Positions 1 to 13,718 are shown, counted from the first letter of the stretch. The stretch: 64,000 bases of DNA from Toxotes chatareus (GCA_016801885.1 CM028888.1:9258170-9322169); one strand, 5' to 3'. The notes: a model not told the origin generated them from the letters alone. A program made the numbers and translations.

Positions 1-2114
1 TGTTTCCTTTTGCTTTTCATTTGGACTGCAAATAAATAAATTGCCAACAGTTTTCCACTACACCGAACTAGCTATAAACTAATCAGCCTCTTAATCGGCA
101 CAATGATAAATAAGATAACTCTACCCACTGCTGTGTTTTTAAATTGCCTATTCATCTACAGGGCAGGCTTTAGGAAAAAGATTTAGTACAGAGGCTGTGC
201 TTCATAGTCACATAATGTAATTTAGACAGTGTTTTCAATGCTGTATTTGTTCATGTTAATGGGGTTTCGGTGTCAGATTTGGACATCTGTGTTGGAAACA
301 TAAACCTGATCATATCTGTAGTAATAAGAGAGCACACACAGTATTACACTGGTTGTTTGCTTTGATGCATTGCGATTCTGTTCTGAAATGAAAACAAGGA
401 GAAATCAAGCTGTGAATAGGTGTCTGCAAGAGGAATGACTAAAGTGCATTTATGCAGTTTTTCCCACAGTAAATATAATATTAAAACACTGTATTTTCTT
501 CTTCTTTGGTTTTTGTACTGGAGTCCTTTTCAGACATAGGTAAAACAGGTAAAATTATTGGCCTCATCGATGTATCTGTTAGAATAATGGCTTTTGCCAT
601 TAATGTTTAGTCATCTTTGACATAAATATTCCTAAAGGCTTCATTTTTGGGCATGGCAGGACATCTATGGAAAGAGCAACAAAGCTTGCACATTATTTGG
701 CAACTGGTAGGCAAGGAGGAGTGGTGATACCATTGGAAGACAGAGCTGAATGGAAAAATAATGATATGAAAGAGGAAGAGTATTTTTACTGCTTCGGTGA
801 TGAATTTTAAACCTTATTTTGCCTTTGAGGATAAAATTTATGATCATCGTGGGCATGAGTGATGCTTGTTCCTATTTCTCACAGTGAATTCCCATCATAA
901 AAATTCTCATTAATTTCATCATTTATTAAAGAATTTGACTGCTTTCTTTAGATTGTCCAATAGAACTCAGGCACTGAATGGCAAGACTTTAAGTCAGGAC
1001 TCTTATTTGATTCACATATGGTGTATGTGAAGCGTTTTGCTGAATATTCATTTATTCATCCATGCAGATGATGTTAATAAAAAAAATATGGAGGTGGTTT
1101 ATTAAATGAATTTCATTTTCTTTGTGCATGGGCAACAGTAATTAAGTGATGCATTTATTACAGTACTTTTAATAACGTGGAACAATATATGCATATATAT
1201 ATATATTATTTATCTCTCAGTGTATTTAATCTTGTTTCATGGTAGCCTTTATGTTGATGTGACTGCATCCAATTTAGACTTGTGCTGTGTTTCTAGGTCA
1301 GACATTATTCAGACATTCAGACATTATTCAGACATGAGACAGACTGTAAAACTGCAATTACATGTATATGAAGAGGTGCATATCTGAGGGGGACGTAAAA
1401 CTGCAGCACATCAAGTGTTATTCATGTTCTGAAACTGCTCCTGCCAAGCCATCAGCTGACTGTTTCACAATTCTGACATCTGTCTGCCTCACGTCATAGG
1501 CATTGAATGTTCAAGGCACTATTTACAAGTGCAGCTCTCAGAGTAATCAGTAAATGTATCAGTATAAAGTCGCAACAACACAAATGGAACCAGAGGTGCG
1601 GAGACACATTTCCCCCTGTACACAGCAAACATTACAAGCACTGATACCATGGTAGACATTAACTTCTATCCAACATGAACATGCAACACATTGTTTGTGT
1701 TTACTCAGAATGTTGCCTAGGAGCTTGTTATTTATGTTGCATTTTGCATATGATTCATTAAGATAGACACTGCATAGAAGCAGTATAAGAGCTTCTATAA
1801 CAAGACAGCTCAGTGTACCCTTTCTTCCTAATAGTGCTAGACACATGTACAATGGTTTGATTTACCACATAAAACTTTGACTTAGATGATATCCAAAGGA
1901 TAAAGATGGCAATGAAATGATCCTGATTGTCTGCTATGTCTTTTTAATGATTCATTTACATTGGTATTGACAGTGTAACCGCTTTGAAGAACAGGCTCAT
2001 TCATCTGCTGTCTCAGATGATGCATATTAATCGCATGAACGACCTACCTAGTACACTGGGAAGTTGCGGCGTTGCTCTGTGTATTCATGAACGCATGTAC
2101 ATGTGTTTATTCAG

Positions 2115-2115
<1 letters not shown>

Positions 2116-2156
<41 letters not shown>

Positions 2157-2165
2157 GCGCACGCG
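2116..2165. repeat. (GT)n microsatellite
   Basis: An uninterrupted GT run of about 17 units is followed by a GCGTGTGCGCACGCG extension. Confidence 0.95.
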
Positions 2166-2481
2166 AATGTAATCTCATGAAGCAGAACCAGCACTGGTAG
2201 CATGAGGGACACACACATGCCCTAGATAGTTGTTTGAACCTAATCTAGGCCATCCTCATTTCCCCTGGACACGTGACAAGCACCGCAGGTAGCAAGCTGT
2301 GGCACACACACACACAAAGATACTCACAACTCACACAAACAGACTCCAAAACATTGCAGGAAGAGTAGGAAAACCTGCTGAAGACTGCAGAGCTGCAAAA
2401 TCTGATGCCTGTGTAATGTATGGGAAAGCTGGGAAAGCTGTTGTGGGCCAGGGAAGATATTGACATCCATGAGAAAATGAG

Positions 2482-2483
<2 letters not shown>

Positions 2484-2553
<70 letters not shown>

Positions 2554-2567
2554 TAGACAGACAGACA
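2484..2567. repeat. GATA/GACA compound microsatellite
   Basis: Thirteen GATA units are followed by four GACA units, one GATA and three more GACA. This is a Bkm-type simple repeat. Confidence 0.97.
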
Positions 2568-3139
2568 GAGATGGTCGACAGGAAGATTGGAAGATTGGAA
2601 AGACAGAGAGAAGAAAGAGTGTAGGGTGAGGTAACTCAAGGACATTCTGCCTGCTGCTGTGCTTTGCTGCTACAGAGCATGCTGCAGACTAGCAAAAGCT
2701 TTCCTTTTGGGCGGTATTATGTAAGATCTTAGTGTGACAGACAGACAGAAACACACCAGATACACACACACACACAGACACATACAAACACTCACGTACA
2801 AATGCCCAGACACATGCACACAACACACATAGGCCAATCTGTGCACACACACAAACACAACACAACATACACACACAAAGGACACACAGTGGCAAACACA
2901 TCACACACACTGGCGGGCACAAACACACACACACTTGTAGACACACATTCAGAGCACATAAATCTAAATTCACACTGAGCCTTGTGCTTGAAATTCTACT
3001 GCAGCCAGCCACAACTGATTAAAGCTCTTGTTCACCTCATTGGTGCAGAGAGAAGAACAGAGTAGAATGAAAACATTGTACAATAAAATTTGGACAGAAT
3101 ATGCAATTGTTCAATCAGTCTTTTGAACATTTCATATCC

Positions 3140-3547
3140 TTTAAAGAAGTAGTTTGACATTTTGGCGAATACGCCTATTAGGTTTCTTACCTAGACTTAG
3201 ACGAGAAGTTTGATATTCCTCTGTCATCACTGCAAGGTTGCTAGGCAACCAGCAGTGACACCACTAAGTCACTGCACTCAGCAAAGTTTGTCAAGAAATA
3301 TTTCCAGCAATTTGTCCTTCTATCATTTCTCTTTGTGTACAGCTCAAACAAATGACATACAACATGTTCATGAGATAGATTTGGAGGTGTTTTTGAACTG
3401 TGGTCAGAGCCAGGCTAGCTGTTTTCCCTTGCTTTTAATCCATAATGCTACGCTACCTTAGTCACCTCCTGGCTCTAGCTCTTATCTAACTCTCATCCAA
3501 GAAAGTCAATGCAAGTATTTCCCAAAATGTTGAACTATTCCTTTAAA
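3140..3547. mobile_element. MITE (non-autonomous DNA transposon) with terminal inverted repeats
   Basis: The left end reads TTTAAAGAAGTAGTTTGACA then TTTTGGC. The right end, reverse complemented, reads TTTAAAGGAATAGTTCAACA then TTTTGGG, an inverted repeat of about 27 bp with few mismatches. The sub-terminal parts (ACGCCTATTAGGTTTCTTACC on the left, GCAAGTATTTCCC on the right) also resemble a repeat I recognise as widespread in teleost genomes. It is 408 bp with no coding capacity. The target-site duplication is unclear. Confidence 0.75.
3236..3250. promoter_or_regulatory. RFX-type X-box palindrome inside the MITE
   Basis: GGTTGCTAGGCAACC is a near-perfect X-box, two GTTGC/GCAAC half sites as bound by RFX factors. 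It lies within the MITE and so may be carried by the element. Occupancy is not shown. Confidence 0.4.
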
Positions 3548-4395
3548 TTAAAGTGTTTTGTCTGTATCAGAAAATCTTTCTCTAGTTATGTCAAGTAAGC
3601 CGTCACAGTCTTTGCTTTTCTTTGATTGTTAATCAGAAAAAGTCAAGAAACTCAATCAGCATACTGTAGTATGAAGAGGCAACGGACCAGAGGCTCCTAA
3701 CCTTTTTATTTTCAGAAGCCGTCTCCCTCACACTGAACTATTTTCTCGTATAACAAATTTCAAATGTGTTGTTTACACTGTAGCAAATACCAAAAGCATA
3801 AACATTTTTAAAAAATCTTTTGGCAGAATAAAATAAAGCTGCAAGTGTCAGAGCCAAGTTTAAGAAGTATTTCATTTTGAAATTCAGTCAGATGGTGTTG
3901 CAGTCCTTTATCTTCTGATCAAAAATCCAAATAGACTGTGAGGACACCAAATTTGCAATGTCTCTATGTATGTAAAAATGTTTTCCGCTGGTAAAAGAAA
4001 TTGCTGCTATAAGTATAGTATCACCTCATTATAGTGTTAACAAATGATAATTGCATAATAAGGGGTTAAGCAGCTTTTAAATGAGAATGTACTATAATTT
4101 TAAACCATGCCATCTTATGATGATAAACAAATATTATATACAACCTCCAAAATGATCATACAGTTGAATCTAAAACAATTTTAATTAAAAAACTGAATAT
4201 TATAACCTTCATGAATGAACTTTCTCACAACACTGATACAACAATCTTACAGTAGACTGCCCTATGTTTAGCTAGGTGTATCTAATTGGCTGTATTTTTC
4301 ACATTGATTTTCCAAGAACAGATTTGAAACCTTCTGTTGATGGGTTCATTTCTCTACCCATAGATGTTTAGAAGAGAATAGAGCAGACGACTCAC

Positions 4396-4548
4396 CAAAG
4401 ACAGTCCTGGCAGGGACGGACTCTCTGTTGAGCCAGAAAGACACTTGGGACAGGATGACAGTCATGATGCAGGGCAGATATGTCTGGATCACAAAATAAC
4501 CTATTTTCCTCTTCAGGTGGAAGTGGGTTGTCATCACAACATACTCTC
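4396..4548 (-). CDS. gabra1: gabra1 exon 8: loop C end, TM1 and start of TM2
   Basis: This 153-nt exon encodes residues 237-286, [20 protein letters not shown], then [20 protein letters not shown], then [10 protein letters not shown]. The first transmembrane helix is about residues 251-272, and ESVPARTVF is the intracellular mouth of TM2 that lines the chloride pore. The donor TTTG then GTGAGT splits a glycine codon in phase 1, as in vertebrate homologues. The next exon should begin with the rest of TM2 and is not in the window. Confidence 0.96.
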
Positions 4549-7500
4549 CTGCAATCAGCAGACAAGTAAAAAAGTCAGAAAGAATGCACAGATTAATGTT
4601 ATACCTTTAAAATATACATTTACAACATTTATTGTAACTATCCACAAACGTTACAGTGTGTTTTCTTAATGGTTTGTCTTGTTTTGGCTTTCTATTATAG
4701 TTGAGATTGATTGGCACAGTTGTGGGTATCATTTGTCAACAAACTCAATACCCAGGCATGATCCATTTCACCAGTCCATTCAGGCCCAGTCGTAGAGAGA
4801 ATACAACAGTCACAGGAACAGCACTGGGGTTTAATGTGGTTATAAAAATATGTTGAATTTGAGGTTTTCCAGAGACATAAATTACTGGAACTAAAATAGG
4901 GTAATGGAGTGATGCATTTATGTCAATATAGCTTATTCAATCAAGCTTGTTGCCAATAAAGCAAAGCACGGATTGGTGGGATAGGGCTGTCGAAAGCCTT
5001 ACTTTCTGCCTGCATTTGGCGTCACTGCAAACAGGTCACCCATTTTGTGCTGTCACTAATTTTTGCCAGTATCAATGGACCAAAAAGGGGAGGTGGAAAA
5101 AAGACGTAATGGCCAGTAGGGAAATTATGAATCTGGGACATAGCCTGTCATTTGTAAAGCAACAAACCGATGCCACTGATGATGCAGATGAACTGATGCA
5201 GTTGTCAAAATTAGCAGTCTCAGACCATTAGTTTGTGCAGTGATGAATGATGAATGAGACTGAGGATATTTTAGTAGACATTGAGAAGGACTGTTAGTGT
5301 TTATGTACTGTGGTCAGATCACTGCAGTGTGAACATTATAAATGTCAAATAGTTGAATTACAATGCAAAACTTCCCTTCAAAACATTTATTTATTTCACA
5401 GTAAACTGTATAAATATGAGTGCACGGTAACCAGACTGAAGCCTACCTGTACTGGACTGCACCACACCAGAATCTACACTCTGCCCCATCAGATCGTACT
5501 GGTTTAATCTGGACCCATCCTCTGCCACCACCACAGACTGGGCAGCCCCTCTGGTCCACACATAAACCACCTCTGCTCGAGTATAGGCATCTGGCAAGGA
5601 CAGACAGAATGAAAAGTTATAAATTATTTCACTGCTGGTTTTCTGTCGTCATGTGTTACCATGCAGGTTATATTTTGGGAGCTGCTAGGAATGCCAGGTG
5701 AAAAAAAGACAAATCTGAAATTAGGTCTCCCACTAAACTCCTCTAAGTTTGTCTTACCTCATCTCATTTTGTCTCATCTTGTCTACCCTGCTCTCATCCC
5801 AGTTCTTCCTGTCTTGTCTCATTTGCTATTTAAGCATATTATCCCTTTCTTTCACCTTGTTAGAGTGTCTGCTAGACTCATCTCCTCTGTTTTATCTAAT
5901 CTCTTCTATCTTATCTAAACTCATTCTGTCTCATGTTTGTCAAACATTTTCTCATTTTATCATGTGATGCAGTGCCATCTCACATCATGTCATTCCTCAG
6001 CTTATAAGAAAACAAACAAACAACAACATCCCAACAGGACAACATGACCTTAAAACAGCCAAGTCAGTCTTTCCTTCCCTCCGGCCACCCAACCTGTCAA
6101 AGCTGCGGTGTGGCTCGACCACTGCAGAGGAAAGGATGGCTCGACTGCAGACTGCAGCATAAGGAAGAGAGCTCATCACTGAAATATTTAGAGAGTGAGT
6201 TCAATTTAAAGGGGGTTGAAGCTCTGTCCTCTCACTCACACTGTGCAGCTGTCTGAAGAATGGCACAGAGACACTGTGACGTTCAATTCTTTGTTTCCAG
6301 TTGGCTGTAGTTTTGCTTTTGCTTTCTCGCCTTCTCACTCCCCCCATTATTTTCTCCCCTGTAGTTTTTCTCTCATTCTGTATTCTTGTCTCCACCCTCC
6401 ATCATTCTATCTCTTGTTATGACTTCTCAAGGATGATGCAGGGTAGGGGTAGCTGTCAGCGATGAGCAGCTGGTGTGATGCTCTGGAAATACTACAGAGA
6501 GTGCTGCCTTGGATAAACACAGGTCTGTGTGCTGCACGCCTGCCAGGGTCTTACAGGGTCTTGCAGGGCCTGGCAGGGTTGAATGGGGGGACCATAGGGG
6601 CCTTGAAGGACAGTTCCTCTGTGAGAACAGCTGTTACCACACTGTCATCCCTTATCAGGGACTGGTGCTGGGGTCGAGCTTCCACTTGGATGAGGTAGTG
6701 ACAGCGTGTCAGAAAGGCATGTGTCTCTGTGTGGTGTGTTCATGAGCAGTTACACACTTGTATGTACAGTTGTGTTTGAGTACAGGGGCGACTTACAGCT
6801 GCCAAACTTCAGTGGACAAGCGTGAGCATCCATAGGGAAGTCTTCCAGGTGCATGGGGCATTCTGCTCTTACTGTAAGCCTAGAGAGAGTCACACAGGCA
6901 CGGACAGTGGATTAGAAAAAAATAAAAAATAACAGAAGCAAGAAAAATGAGGAAAAACAGAGCATGTGGCAAAGCCAGGAGGAAAGAAAGGATGGTGATA
7001 GTGTTGGTAGAGGGGTGAGGGAGAGGACTGGTGGAACTGCAGCACGAGAAAGAGCAGTACAGTGAGGCACCAGGAACATGTAATGTACTATTTTTTACAG
7101 TCTCTCAGCACCAAATACAGTCAAACTGCAACTACTTTTCTCCAAACCAATGGAAATGCTCCAGTTCCCTAGAGCTGTGGGTTTCTATTTCCTGACAGCT
7201 TGGTGAAAAACAGCATGTCAGGCCACCCGTGACACACTAATCTCCCATCCATCCCTCATCTCGCTCATCTGTGACAGCAATATGGGCTCCGCCGCTACCC
7301 CCTCCCCCTGCTAGTAAACATGCTAAAACAAATGTTTTACGATCCTTGCCGTAGACAACTCACATTGGCATCGCTCTGTGGTGTGCATCAAGGTTCATTC
7401 TGTCTTTAAGGGGTTTATTCACCCTCCCTCTGTTTAAGGCTTTCTGCCGTGCTATGTGTGGTTCGAAACTCAGCTCAGCTAGTCATACACCTTATCTTCC

Positions 7501-10500
7501 TGCTTGCAACCGTCAGGTACCAACCCCAGTGTGATTAATCCTGACAGGATAAAACTATTTTATTTTTCCTGGTGAACACAACAATGGAAAAAAGACAAAT
7601 TGTAATGAAAACATACAGTATGTGATATTTATAAATGGCTGACCATAATCTCTAAAGAACAATAAAATGAATAAGTATAAAAAAATAGAAGAAGAAATTT
7701 AGTAGTGTAGTAAATCATCTTTGTGAAAAAAAGAACAATATATGGAACACAAAGTGTAGTGTAGTGTCTGTATACTGACACTACACTACACTAGAAAATA
7801 CAACATAGATGGATGGTTCTTCATTTAATATTGTACTTTAAAAAATAAAGCTGGTAATTTTCTATTTTATTCCTATTAATGATACATTCCATTACCAAAT
7901 AAAACAAGACTTCAATGAAGAATGATTCCTTCATTACCATGAACACTGTTATTTATTATCAGTCCCACATACACCATTCTGGTGCTGTAAATACTCAGTA
8001 GTAAACCAAATGCATATTAATCTGCAGATGAAAACTGTCTCCATCAAATACACTGTTTACTTCATTTTGAGTAATAATTGCTGAAAAAAAAAAACTATCT
8101 GCTTTAGGAAATAACAAAGAAACAATTAGTGACGTGTTTTCAAAGAACAAACATCCTTGGGGCTGATTAAGAGACAGACTGATACATCGCTGGTTTTGGT
8201 TGTTTAATGGAACTTGTTGACAATTTGAAAAGTATAGAATAAGGCCAGTCTTAAGGGCAGTCTGAAATTACTGAAACCGCTACCAGCCACATTTACATTT
8301 CTTTACAGTTTATTCATGAAATTACATGAACGACCCTCTTTTCAATTCAGATAATATAGCTCCAATGAACCCTTAGCTCTTCTTCCTCTTCAGCAAATGG
8401 TGTGCACTGATTTTAAAATTACACAAGGTCTCTGCTTTTTTAGTCTCTGGCTCATTCAAAAATCCTTCATTGCACTGGTGTAGTAGAACATGACAGCTTA
8501 CCTCATGGTATACAGCAGCGTGCCTTCCTCGGTAATTCGGAGCAACTTGTTTGGCATGGTCATGTTGTGGGCCACTGACTTCTTGCCATTGTGGAAGAAG
8601 GTATCAGGGGTCCAGATCTTGCTGGCCATCAGGTTGTTGAGACGCAGCACGGCCATGGGCCCTTTGAACTTTAATCTTTCATCCTTCCAGCTCTGTCTGA
8701 AGAAGACATCAATGGTGTACTCCTACAGGTTGATGGTGAGAAGCAGAGAAAAAGAGAAGTTGATAAAAAAAAAAGGAGACAAAAAAAGAGAAGGCTAACT
8801 CTTACACACCCTGTAGCTGTTATCTACCTTTATCTCCTACCTTGGGAACATGCTGAGTAATCCAACCTTATTTTTTCTTTTCACCCTTTTTGTGTTTTCC
8901 ACTTTGACTTTCTTATGGTATTCTTGGCCTAGGTTTGTTGCTGGTAAATGTCCCTTCAGGTAAAATATTTGCCAGGGAGCATCTAGTGGATGAATGTGCA
9001 TGTTTTTTTGGCTGATATGTTTTCTAAAGGAATGGCTTCATTGGTAGAGTACAGTAACTGGTCTCTGTTTTACATAGTCATACAGTATGTGTGGTTGCAT
9101 TTCCATTTTCTTGCATTTTATTATTTAAATAATTATGGTCCGGTCAATTTAATTCATTATATGCAAATGGGTGATCATTTGGTATTTGGTCATATAGTTT
9201 TGCATTGTTAGGTAAGTGCCAAAATGGCTATTGTTAGCATATATCTTTGGGGAAACTTCTTTGCTCAGTAATCTAAATTATACTGGACACAAAAAGGAAG
9301 CACTGGACACAAAATTAGGAGAACATTTCATTTTGAAGGCAGCTTATGACTATAGCTGAGAGCAGATTTTAATGGTTCCACATGACTGCCTGGCAGAATA
9401 AAGGGAGCCACTAAAAATTACTGTGCAGCCTGTTTTTTTGTTCTCTTCCCCCTCTTTCCACTGGAGCCTCGTAAGATAATTAGTTTGAGCTGAAACAGAG
9501 CTTCAAGGTAATAGTAGAGGATAGGGAATGGCTGGAGATGGAGAAAATGTTCTTCAGCTCTTCCTTCTGGCCTTAACAGAGCAGCAAAATAGTCCTGGCT
9601 TGCATGTCAACCAGTGCAATTAACTGAGATTATGTCAAGTAGAATACACACACTTCACGTGCGTCTTTTATTTTTTCAAATGGTGAAAGAGCGGCAATGA
9701 GACATTTGGATGAGTTTAATTGGTTTCCGGTGCATGGGGCAAAGATCAGATGCTCATGTTTTAACAGCCCACAGCTTTTTTTGAGGTAGCATTCTGAAAA
9801 AGACTGAAGAAATCATGAAAGTTATGTGATGTACTGAACCTCAATATCCACAATGTCCTCAATTTCTCAGCTCCACATTTTTCAGTAGCGACAGATCAGC
9901 ATGTGGATAGTTTGGAAAAACTGACGCTCCTTCTTGAAGCTAAACAAATAAATATTTGTGTTCCGCAACAAATAAACAGAATTTGTGGTCACAGCATACA
10001 CATAAAAGTCACATGCAGTTATATTTACAAGTTGGGGTGGCATCTATGTTGAGTGGGGTTACAAAGCATGCACCAGAAAATACATTTCATACATGTGACA
10101 GTTTTATTAACACATCAGGATTTAATGGGATGAATCAAATTAATAAATATTTTACAGCTTTGAGACCTCTGTCTTCTAAGTGATGAGGGTGGGAGTGACA
10201 TTTACAGAAGCAAAAAGAGTCTTACCATGTCATGGTCCGAAACTGGCCCAATACTAGTCACGAAAATGTCAGTCTTGACTTCAGTTACACGCTCTGTTGA
10301 AGCAGGAAATTGCCAGAGTGAGTGACTATCAGTGGCATTCATTAGCCCCTAACTACCTGTTAATGCAAGACCACCTGGCTATAGCATCTGAGCCATTCAG
10401 CCTATTCAGCATTATTTTGAACACTTTGACACATCCACACACATACACTGAAAAAACAAACAAACAAACAAAAAAAAAAAAAAAACCAGCACTATAAAAA

Positions 10501-13500
10501 TGCCCCTTTTGGATGTCGATAACCATTTCTGCTTGTATTGGTTTCACTGTCAGCTCCATTACCCGGACAGTGGTTCAATCCCTTAATAAATTCACGCATT
10601 GCTGTATTACTGAAAATATGCCACTCTGGTCCCATAATACTGATAGCCAAAATGGGTCCACTGGGGATTCATTTGGAAGGGGTAGCGGAGGCAGTGTGTA
10701 TGTGTGTGGGTTCATTCCTTGTGATTCTGAAACTGAAATATGACAGCATGATTTATGAATGATACCCATCATAATCCATAATTTCTTCCCCTCGGCTGCT
10801 GAACTTCTAGCGGGCCTGGTTTTATTTGCCTGTCTGTTTGATGCCTGCTGCATGTGCGATCCTCAGTGTCCTTCACACACCAATTCTCACATTATCTTTC
10901 CCTCTTTTCTCATTCACTCTCTGTTTCTTTCTCTTTATCTCTTTCTCTCATTTTCCATTTCTGGATTTGTCTCTGTTAGTTTCCCAGCCATTTTGTTTCT
11001 CTCTCAAACAATGAACAGCTGACAACGGAGAATAGGCGCCCACACAATAAAATTATAGCAAGTGAAGAATGAATTTCCAATTCTTTTTTGTTTTTGTTTT
11101 TTTGTTTTTTATTATCCCACAAACATGTGGGATAATGTGGATAGTGAGGTATTTGTTGAGGATTTTGCATGATAAATACATGTTTTCATATTTGCCAAAA
11201 GAAAAAGAAAAAAAACTATAACAGTCACACAGTTACCATGAATGAGAAAATACATTCATTGACTTGGGTTTACTGACCTCCTAGTCCTGGCCTGAGGCGA
11301 TTGTCATAGCCATCCAGAAGGCTGTCTAAGATCTTGGTGAACACCGTGTTATCTTTCTCTTCTTCTGTCATGCCGTTCTGCCCAGAGCTGGCAAAGCAAA
11401 GAAGAAGATTTAAAATCACAGCTAGAGTCCAAAACAACGGTCAAAAGAGGAAGAATGAACTCTGAATAAGAATCATATATAAAAGACAAAAAAAGTAGAT
11501 TTATACTCTGTAGGTAGCAAGGCATGTCTGATGAAGTGCATGGGCAGCACAGACTGTATCATGAATCACATTGTGAAAAAAATAGACAAGAAAACTCTGT
11601 CAAATCCTGTATGACACTGACTCATTTCACTGTTGCCAATTTACAATTCACAGTGTGTGACCATGAGGTTTTAGATCATATTGATATGAGATGAATAAGC
11701 AAGTGATTGTTCAGAGGTGGACTGGAAAGGAAAATATCCAGAGCGTTGTGAAACCAAGTTATCCCCTATTATCCCATTAGAAAGTCTTTATTTCAACAAC
11801 ATGTTTGTAAGTGCTAAAGTTGTTTTCATCACTGGGATGTAAAACTGGGTATGCAGAGAGCATGAGTCTATACACACACCCACACATAGAAAAAATCTCA
11901 CAGAGAAAGAATAGAGAAATCACAATACATTATTTATACCTTAATATGGTCTTTTAGACCACGAAGGCCTTGCTGAATGTGCTGTTTGAACATCATGAAA
12001 CAAAATGCTTAGAGCAATGCCGAATTATGAGAGCAGAGTTTGCAGCATCTCCACATATAAATATTTCAGCACATTCATAATCAGGAATACAGCCCCTGAT
12101 TACATTGTGTATCGTAAGGGCAAGATGTGACAGGAATGTTTAGAGGGTATGTGTGTGCATATGTGTGTTTGCATACCTGAATCAATGCATGCGTGCGTGT
12201 ACTGTAGGCTCAAGGTCTGTGCACATACGCAAGCCCGGATACATATCCATGCATATGTTTGCATGTGTGATAATGCTTATAATACCCTGATGAAAGTCTT
12301 AACAATGTATTGTATGCCGCTAAGCAATCATCCTCTCCCTCTTTTTATAGCCAATAGCGTTTGGTTTGATTGCATACTAAATAAACAGCAAGTGTTTGGA
12401 AACAAGCTCTGCTAGCTGAATTGCTCCAAGGAGAGGGAGAGGTCATCAAGATTAGTTAGCGGGGACCTGGGACGGGAGAGAAGGAAAAGTAGGAGGGATG
12501 GCAGGAGGGAGAGTGAGAAACATACGAGAAAAGCTCTAAAGAAAAGACAAAGAAGAGAAAAAGAGATAACAGAGATGAAGGAGAAGGAGATAAAAGGTGG
12601 AAAAGAGAGGCTGGGAAAAGGGGAGGACACTGTTAAGTGAAACTGGGGATTGGCGTTTTACAGAGCTGACATTCAGAGCTGTGAGACTGAGGCAGGTCCT
12701 AGCTTTGAATGTGAGCTGCTAAACATTTTGCTTTCTAAATAATGATGCTCCATCTGCGTCACAAATGGATTTTTATAAAAGGGTTAATGCACATCCCTCT
12801 ACCTCCAATTTCTCTTAATTCACAAGTCACCCTCTGTCTGAGGGAGGGAAAAAAATCTCTGAAAACCATAGCCAGCAATGAAACTGTAGAAATCGTGATG
12901 AGCAATTATATTTTGCGTCAGTCTTGGAGGTAACAGCATTGGAATACTCAAATTCAAAACAACAATTAATCTTTTTTGTTCGGCTCTGGGACGACAATTA
13001 TGTGTAAAAACGGAGCAGAAATTGCGTCCATGGGACGTCAGCTGAGGCTAAAATAAATCACAATCTCCTTTTTGCTCCTTTCTTAATATCCCTACTTTCA
13101 ACATTTATTTAGGCATTTCCAATTTTCCAAATCAGAACAAGACAATGAAACAGTTTTTGGTCTGCCCCGTGGGTTACAGTCATCTTATCATTGTCTCCAC
13201 CAACACAGAAAACAAGCCAAGATGTCCCTTAGCTCTTTTGAGTTCACCAATAATTAAAAGTCATTAATAATTTGTGGAATTAATGGTGAAAATTGCAGGA
13301 AAGAATCTATCAGAAGGCACAGTTTTTGTCCTTGCATTTCTTGAATGATACTTACTTTATTTTACTGTAATTCAAGATACTGACAAGTCAGATTTGTTAT
13401 TTTTACAGATAGGAGTAATTTGAGCAACAGAGCACATATATGTTTTAAGACAGACATTTCTTTTTACAGTGTATATGGGAATAATAGGTGGTGGGGGGGT

Positions 13501-13668
13501 GGTTAGGGTTGCATGCCACAGAAAAGACAAGAATGGGGAGAGGAAAAAGGTGCTGTAGAAGAATACACATGTTTATCAGCCAGGGGCCACTTCCTCATAA
13601 AACATTGTACACCATCCCCATCTACAGGTCATCTGAACAGCAACAGTGCCTTTCACACTCACTGCCGG

Positions 13669-13718
<50 letters not shown>

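Larger units (their letters stand above)
1..4395 (-). other. gabra1 intron 8 (partial)
   Basis: This is intronic sequence downstream of the TM1 exon. I found no match to the expected TM2-TM3 exon on the minus strand and no other gene. It holds microsatellites (2116-2165, 2484-2567), a CA-rich stretch at about 2759-2935 and a MITE at 3140-3547. The intron is longer than 4.39 kb. Confidence 0.8.

Noticed and set aside
2331..3012. Cysteine/valine- or serine/tyrosine-rich frames (YLSIYLSI, CVCVCV)
   Set aside because: Translations of GATA/GACA and CA microsatellites.
1..4330. TM2-TM3 exon of gabra1
   Set aside because: Searched by eye on the minus strand for the conserved T-M-T-T-L-S-I-S-A-R and M-D-W-F-I-A-V coding; not found, so it lies beyond the left edge.
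8490..8798. 102-codon plus-strand frame
   Set aside because: Antisense shadow of gabra1 exon 5.
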